From an uncultured Bacilli bacterium (GTDB taxonomy: Bacteria > Bacillota_I > Bacilli_A > RF39 > UBA660): DNA of 8,258 nucleotides. The position numbers and the translations under genes were made by a program. A model generated the notes under the pieces. It was not told the DNA's origin and searched no databases. It saw only the letters and a list, made by a program, of their open reading frames with translations. Below are positions 5,727 to 8,258 of this stretch, one piece after another; position 1 is the stretch's first letter; every line of letters starts with the position of its first letter. The stretch spans positions 1-8,258 of the forward strand of contig CANQBY010000050.1 of NCBI GenBank assembly GCA_947589695.1. The letters are read 5' to 3'.

Positions 5727-7190
5727 ATGAAATTAGAACAAGTTTTAAAAAATGTTAGTTATAGTTTAGTCAAAGGAAATCTAGAGCAGGAAATAGAAGA
5801 TATTAAATACGATAGTAGAAAAGTTAAAGCAAAGGATATGTATGTAGCTTTAGTGGGCTATAACACCGATGGTCATGAGTATATTAAAAAAGCTATAGAA
5901 ATGGGAGCAACAGTAATCGTTGTATCTAAAGTCATGGATATTTTAGAAGACGTAACGGTAATTAAAGTAGATGATACTAGAATAGCTTTAGCGTATATAT
6001 CTAGCAATTATTTTGGTAATCCAGCACAAGAATTAGTAACAATTGGTGTTACTGGCACAACTGGAAAAACGACCACAACGCATATGATTAAAGATATTTT
6101 AAATGCAAGTGGAAGGCCTTGTGGTTTAATTGGTAGTATTGGTATTAAATATAAAGATGTGGTTATCCATACTGATAATACAACACCCGAGTCTTATGAG
6201 GTCCATAAAGCTTTTCGAATGATGGCAAATGAAGGAATTAAATATGTAGCTATGGAAACTTCAAGTCAAGCATTTAAATTAAATAGACTCGCGGGGATTA
6301 CGTTTGATTTGGGAGTTTTAACTAATTTAACGACCGATCATATAGGACCGGGAGAACATGATAGTCAAGAAGAATATATCATGTGTAAAAATAAATTATT
6401 TTTAAATAGTAAAGAAATTATTAGTAATAATGATTCTTTGTATTTAGATATGGTTTTTAAAAATGTTTCGGTACCAATAAAAACATATGCATTAAAAAAT
6501 AAAGCTTTATTAAAAGTAGAAGAAATTAATTTGCTTAATGATCAAAATTTTTTAGGAACAGAATTTACGACGAAAGGAATAATAAATGATACTTTTAAAA
6601 TAAGTATGCCCGGCGAATTTAATGTTTATAATGCTTTATGTGCCATAATGGTAGCGGCTAGTTTAGGAATAGATACAGATAGTATTAAAAAAGCTTTAAT
6701 AAAGGCCCGAGTTAGAGGAAGAATGGAAATTGGGTTAGTAGCACCGAAATTTAAAGTTTTAATAGATTATGCGCATACCGAAGATGGAATGAGGGGACTT
6801 GTGAAAACTTTAAGAGATTATAAACCGAAAAGATTAGTAAGTATTTTTGGTGGAGGAGGAAACCGACCAAAAGAAAGAAGATATAATCTAGGGGAAATAA
6901 TCGGTGGTGCAAGTGACTTATGTATTATTACCGAAGATAATCCAAGATTTGAAGATATTGAAGCTATTAATAAAGATATTAAAGTCGGTTTAGATAAAGT
7001 AAAAGCAAAATATATTGAAATACCAGATAGAAAAGATGCAATAAAATATGCTTGTAAAAATGCTTTAGAAGGAGATTTAATTTTATTAGTAGGTAAAGGT
7101 CATGAAGAATATCAAGATGTTAAGGGAGAAAAAATTTATTTTAATGAATTAGAAGTTTTAGAGGAAGTTAAAAAAGAAATGAATCTGTAA
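5727..7190 (+). CDS. murE: UDP-MurNAc-tripeptide ligase MurE
   Basis: ATP-dependent Mur ligase that adds the third amino acid to UDP-MurNAc-L-Ala-D-Glu in the cytosol. The 487 residues cover the three Mur domains. Visible: uridine-binding N-domain (about 1-100, with YDSRKV); P-loop GTTGKTT (110-116); TTPES (152-156); METSSQAF (177-183); TNLTTDHIGPGEHDSQEEY (199-217) followed by K221, the expected carbamylated lysine; PGEFNVYNAL (295-304); DYAHTEDGM (347-355); GGGGNRPKERR (375-385); DNPRFED (404-410); and GKGHEEYQ (457-464). DNPR is the signature of meso-diaminopimelate selection, which agrees with dapF next door. DHIGPGEH and GGNRPKERR replace the usual DHLDYHG and GGDRD-KR forms; I recall similar variants in clostridial MurE. 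The single plausible start is ATG 5727, served by AGGGTGAGG that overlaps the dapF stop. Confidence 0.95.
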   Translation: MKLEQVLKNVSYSLVKGNLEQEIEDIKYDSRKVKAKDMYVALVGYNTDGHEYIKKAIEMGATVIVVSKVMDILEDVTVIKVDDTRIALAYISSNYFGNPAQELVTIGVTGTTGKTTTTHMIKDILNASGRPCGLIGSIGIKYKDVVIHTDNTTPESYEVHKAFRMMANEGIKYVAMETSSQAFKLNRLAGITFDLGVLTNLTTDHIGPGEHDSQEEYIMCKNKLFLNSKEIISNNDSLYLDMVFKNVSVPIKTYALKNKALLKVEEINLLNDQNFLGTEFTTKGIINDTFKISMPGEFNVYNALCAIMVAASLGIDTDSIKKALIKARVRGRMEIGLVAPKFKVLIDYAHTEDGMRGLVKTLRDYKPKRLVSIFGGGGNRPKERRYNLGEIIGGASDLCIITEDNPRFEDIEAINKDIKVGLDKVKAKYIEIPDRKDAIKYACKNALEGDLILLVGKGHEEYQDVKGEKIYFNELEVLEEVKKEMNL

Positions 7191-7204
7191 AGATTCGTTT
7201 TTTT
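7173..7204 (+). terminator. Terminator overlapping the murE 3' end
   Basis: GAATCT (7181-7186) pairs perfectly with AGATTC (7191-7196) around the loop GTAA, which is a GNRA-type tetraloop in RNA. The pairing extends outward through A-U and G-U pairs between AAAGAAAT (7173-7180) and GTTTTTTT (7197-7204), 14 pairs in total, and ends in the T run. The TAA stop (7188-7190) lies in the loop. Confidence 0.85.
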
Positions 7205-7225
7205 AAAGAAATTTTTTTAAAAATA

Positions 7226-7254
7226 TTCTTTTTAAGATAAAATAATGGTAAAAT
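7226..7254 (+). promoter_or_regulatory. Promoter of pduL (extended -10)
   Basis: TGG directly precedes TAAAAT (7249-7254), an extended -10 element. The -35 region at 17 nt spacing is poor (TTCTTT, 7226-7231), as is common when an extended -10 is present. The start would be near 7261, giving a short leader. It follows the murE terminator, so pduL is probably its own unit. Confidence 0.55.
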
Positions 7255-7276
7255 AATAAAGAAAGAAGGTTAGAAT

Positions 7277-7852
7277 ATGAAGGAAGATAAAAAAATTTAT
7301 GGAACTATTGCAATTAGTAATAGACATGTGCATTTAACAAAAGAAATCTATGATAAATTATTTGATGAACCAATTTCTATTAAAAGACCATTAAATCAAA
7401 TTGGAGAATATGCTTCAATGCAGACAGTTACTTTAAAAACTGATAAAGGAGTTATAGAACATGTAAGAGTTATAGGACCTTTAAGGAAATATAATCAAGT
7501 AGAAATTTCGCGAACTGATGCGATTCTTTTAGGACTTAATCCTCCTGTAAGACAAAGTGGGGATGTGGAAGATAGTGAGGCTATAACGATTATAGGACCT
7601 AAAGGGGAAGTACATTTAGAAAATGGTTGTATTCAAGCTGAAAGACATGTGCATATGAATCCTAAGAAAGCTTTAGAATTAGGTTTAAAACATGAAGATT
7701 TAGTAAAACTTAAAGTAGAGAATGATAAGGGTGGAGTAATGGAAGCTTTTGTGAAAGTAACAGATAATGGCTTTTTTGAAATTCATATTGATAAAGATGA
7801 TGCGAATTGTTTTATGCTTAATACCGGTGATGTCGTTTTAATTGAAAAATAG
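7277..7852 (+). CDS. pduL: PduL-type phosphate acyltransferase
   Basis: Exchanges CoA and phosphate on an acyl group (acetyl- or propionyl-CoA to the acyl phosphate), usually feeding acetate kinase for ATP formation. It is unrelated in fold to Pta. The 191 residues carry both halves of the repeat: SNRHVHL (14-20) and ERHVHM (122-127), which hold zinc-binding histidines, plus QIGEYASMQTVTL, VRVIGPLRKYNQVEIS (63-78), PPVRQSG (89-95) and FEIHIDKDDAN (167-177). The family signature starts within about 10 residues of Met1, so there is no N-terminal encapsulation peptide. It is therefore a free cytosolic form, not a microcompartment form, and no shell genes are nearby. AGAAGGT (7264-7270) is 6 nt before the ATG. 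The preferred acyl group cannot be read from the sequence. Confidence 0.95.
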   Translation: MKEDKKIYGTIAISNRHVHLTKEIYDKLFDEPISIKRPLNQIGEYASMQTVTLKTDKGVIEHVRVIGPLRKYNQVEISRTDAILLGLNPPVRQSGDVEDSEAITIIGPKGEVHLENGCIQAERHVHMNPKKALELGLKHEDLVKLKVENDKGGVMEAFVKVTDNGFFEIHIDKDDANCFMLNTGDVVLIEK

Positions 7853-7853
7853 T

Positions 7854-7882
7854 TTGAATAAATAATTAGTTTATAGTATAAT
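7854..7882 (+). promoter_or_regulatory. Promoter of dusB
   Basis: TTGAAT (7854-7859), a 17-nt spacer and a perfect TATAAT (7877-7882). It begins 2 nt after the pduL stop codon. The start site would fall near 7889, at the first base of the hairpin at 7889-7918. Confidence 0.75.
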
Positions 7883-7888
7883 TAAGAA

Positions 7889-7923
7889 AAAAGAGTGTCT
7901 TTTTTAAGATATTCTTTTATTTT
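7889..7923 (+). terminator. Hairpin with T-rich tail between pduL and dusB
   Basis: AAAAGAGTGTCTT (7889-7901) pairs with AAGATATTCTTTT (7906-7918) over 13 bp with two G-U pairs and a TTTT loop. It is followed by a T-rich tail (to 7923) that runs into the dusB ribosome site at 7924. It may terminate pduL transcripts, or form a 5' hairpin on the dusB mRNA if the promoter just upstream is used. A competing 8-bp hairpin (7887-7894 with 7898-7905) shares the left arm. Confidence 0.5.
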
Positions 7924-7935
7924 GAGGTGATTATT

Positions 7936-8258
7936 TTGGGCTTTAAAATTGGAAATGTAGAAATTAAAAATCCTTTAGTATTAGCCCCGATGGCGGGGGT
8001 ATCCAATACTTCTTTTCGAAAAATAGTAAAAGAAATGGGAGCAGGATTAATTTTTGCTGAGATGGTTAGTGTTAATGCGATTTTTTATCAGAATGCGAAA
8101 ACTTTTAATTTACTGAAAATGGATGATAAAGAAAGACCAATTGCTCAGCAGATATTTGGAAGGGATGTCGAAACATTTGTTGAGGCCGCAAAAAAGATTA
8201 TGGAACTACAACATCCGGATATCATTGATATTAATATGGGGTGCCCAGTACCCAAGGT
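7936..8258 (+). CDS. dusB: tRNA-dihydrouridine synthase DusB, 5' part (3' end outside the window)
   Basis: FMN enzyme that reduces uridine to dihydrouridine in tRNA D-loops using NADPH. About 107 residues of the N-terminal TIM barrel are present before the window ends. Visible: FKIGNVEIKNPLVLAPMAGVSN, the family's opening with the FMN-binding APMAG; FAEMVS; IAQQIFG; and DIINDI-like segment DIIDINMGCPVPK with the catalytic Cys at 8242-8244. The start is a TTG at 7936, 6 nt after GAGGTG (7924-7929). No ATG lies near the correct N-terminus, and the in-frame GTG at 7927 overlaps the ribosome site. A start search restricted to ATG would miss or shorten this gene. It appears to have its own promoter and is not obviously linked to pduL. 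Confidence 0.93.
   Translation, partial: MGFKIGNVEIKNPLVLAPMAGVSNTSFRKIVKEMGAGLIFAEMVSVNAIFYQNAKTFNLLKMDDKERPIAQQIFGRDVETFVEAAKKIMELQHPDIIDINMGCPVPK

Noticed and set aside
1..8258. Mobile element, phage, CRISPR or defence island
   Set aside because: No transposase, integrase, direct-repeat array, terminal repeats or defence-type domains were seen; every gene has a housekeeping family match or a housekeeping neighbour.

Overview
The window is A+T-rich DNA from what looks like a low-GC, Gram-positive-type bacterium (Bacillota, Bacilli or Erysipelotrichia/RF39-like; this is inferred from gene families, not from a marker gene). Codons lean to A and T, Shine-Dalgarno sites are strong (GGAGG, GAGGTG, AGAAGG), and promoters are sigma-A-like (TTGACA/TATAAT). 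TGG encodes Trp and TGA ends dapF, so the standard bacterial code applies and this is not a Mycoplasma-type code. DapF plus a MurE with the DNPR motif point to a walled cell with a diaminopimelate-type peptide stem. No transposase, integrase, tRNA, rRNA or CRISPR array is visible. It reads as ordinary chromosomal housekeeping DNA with some unusual gene neighbourhoods.

Layout. (1) 1-1475, +: the 3' part of a compact ClpC-like AAA+ unfoldase, cut by the left edge. It converges on thyA, and the two share a 12-bp bidirectional terminator. (2) 1502-2359, -: thyA of the streptococcal type. (3) 2360-2501: a compact divergent promoter region. (4) 2502-3557, +: dihydrofolate reductase and a P-loop nucleotide-kinase-like protein, 3 nt apart, closed by a small terminator. 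(5) 3615-7190, +: a promoter and a tight three-gene unit, namely a cystathionine gamma-synthase/lyase-family PLP enzyme, dapF and murE. It ends in a terminator that carries the murE stop codon in its loop. (6) 7277-7852, +: pduL with its own promoter. (7) 7854-8258, +: a promoter, a leader hairpin and the 5' part of dusB, which starts at TTG and runs off the right edge.

How the genes work together. ThyA makes dTMP and dihydrofolate, DHFR recycles the folate, and the kinase-like protein may handle a deoxynucleotide, so 1502-3557 is a thymidylate module split over two divergent transcripts. DapF makes meso-diaminopimelate (or epimerises an analogue) and MurE adds it to UDP-MurNAc-L-Ala-D-Glu. 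The PLP trans-sulfuration enzyme at the head of that operon is the odd partner and supports a speculative sulfur-containing diaminopimelate-analogue hypothesis. PduL would link acyl-CoA to acyl phosphate for ATP formation.

No gene-free stretch exceeds 300 bases. I found no clearly new multi-gene system. The best leads are the PLP enzyme-dapF-murE unit, the reduced Clp ATPase and several compact regulatory structures.
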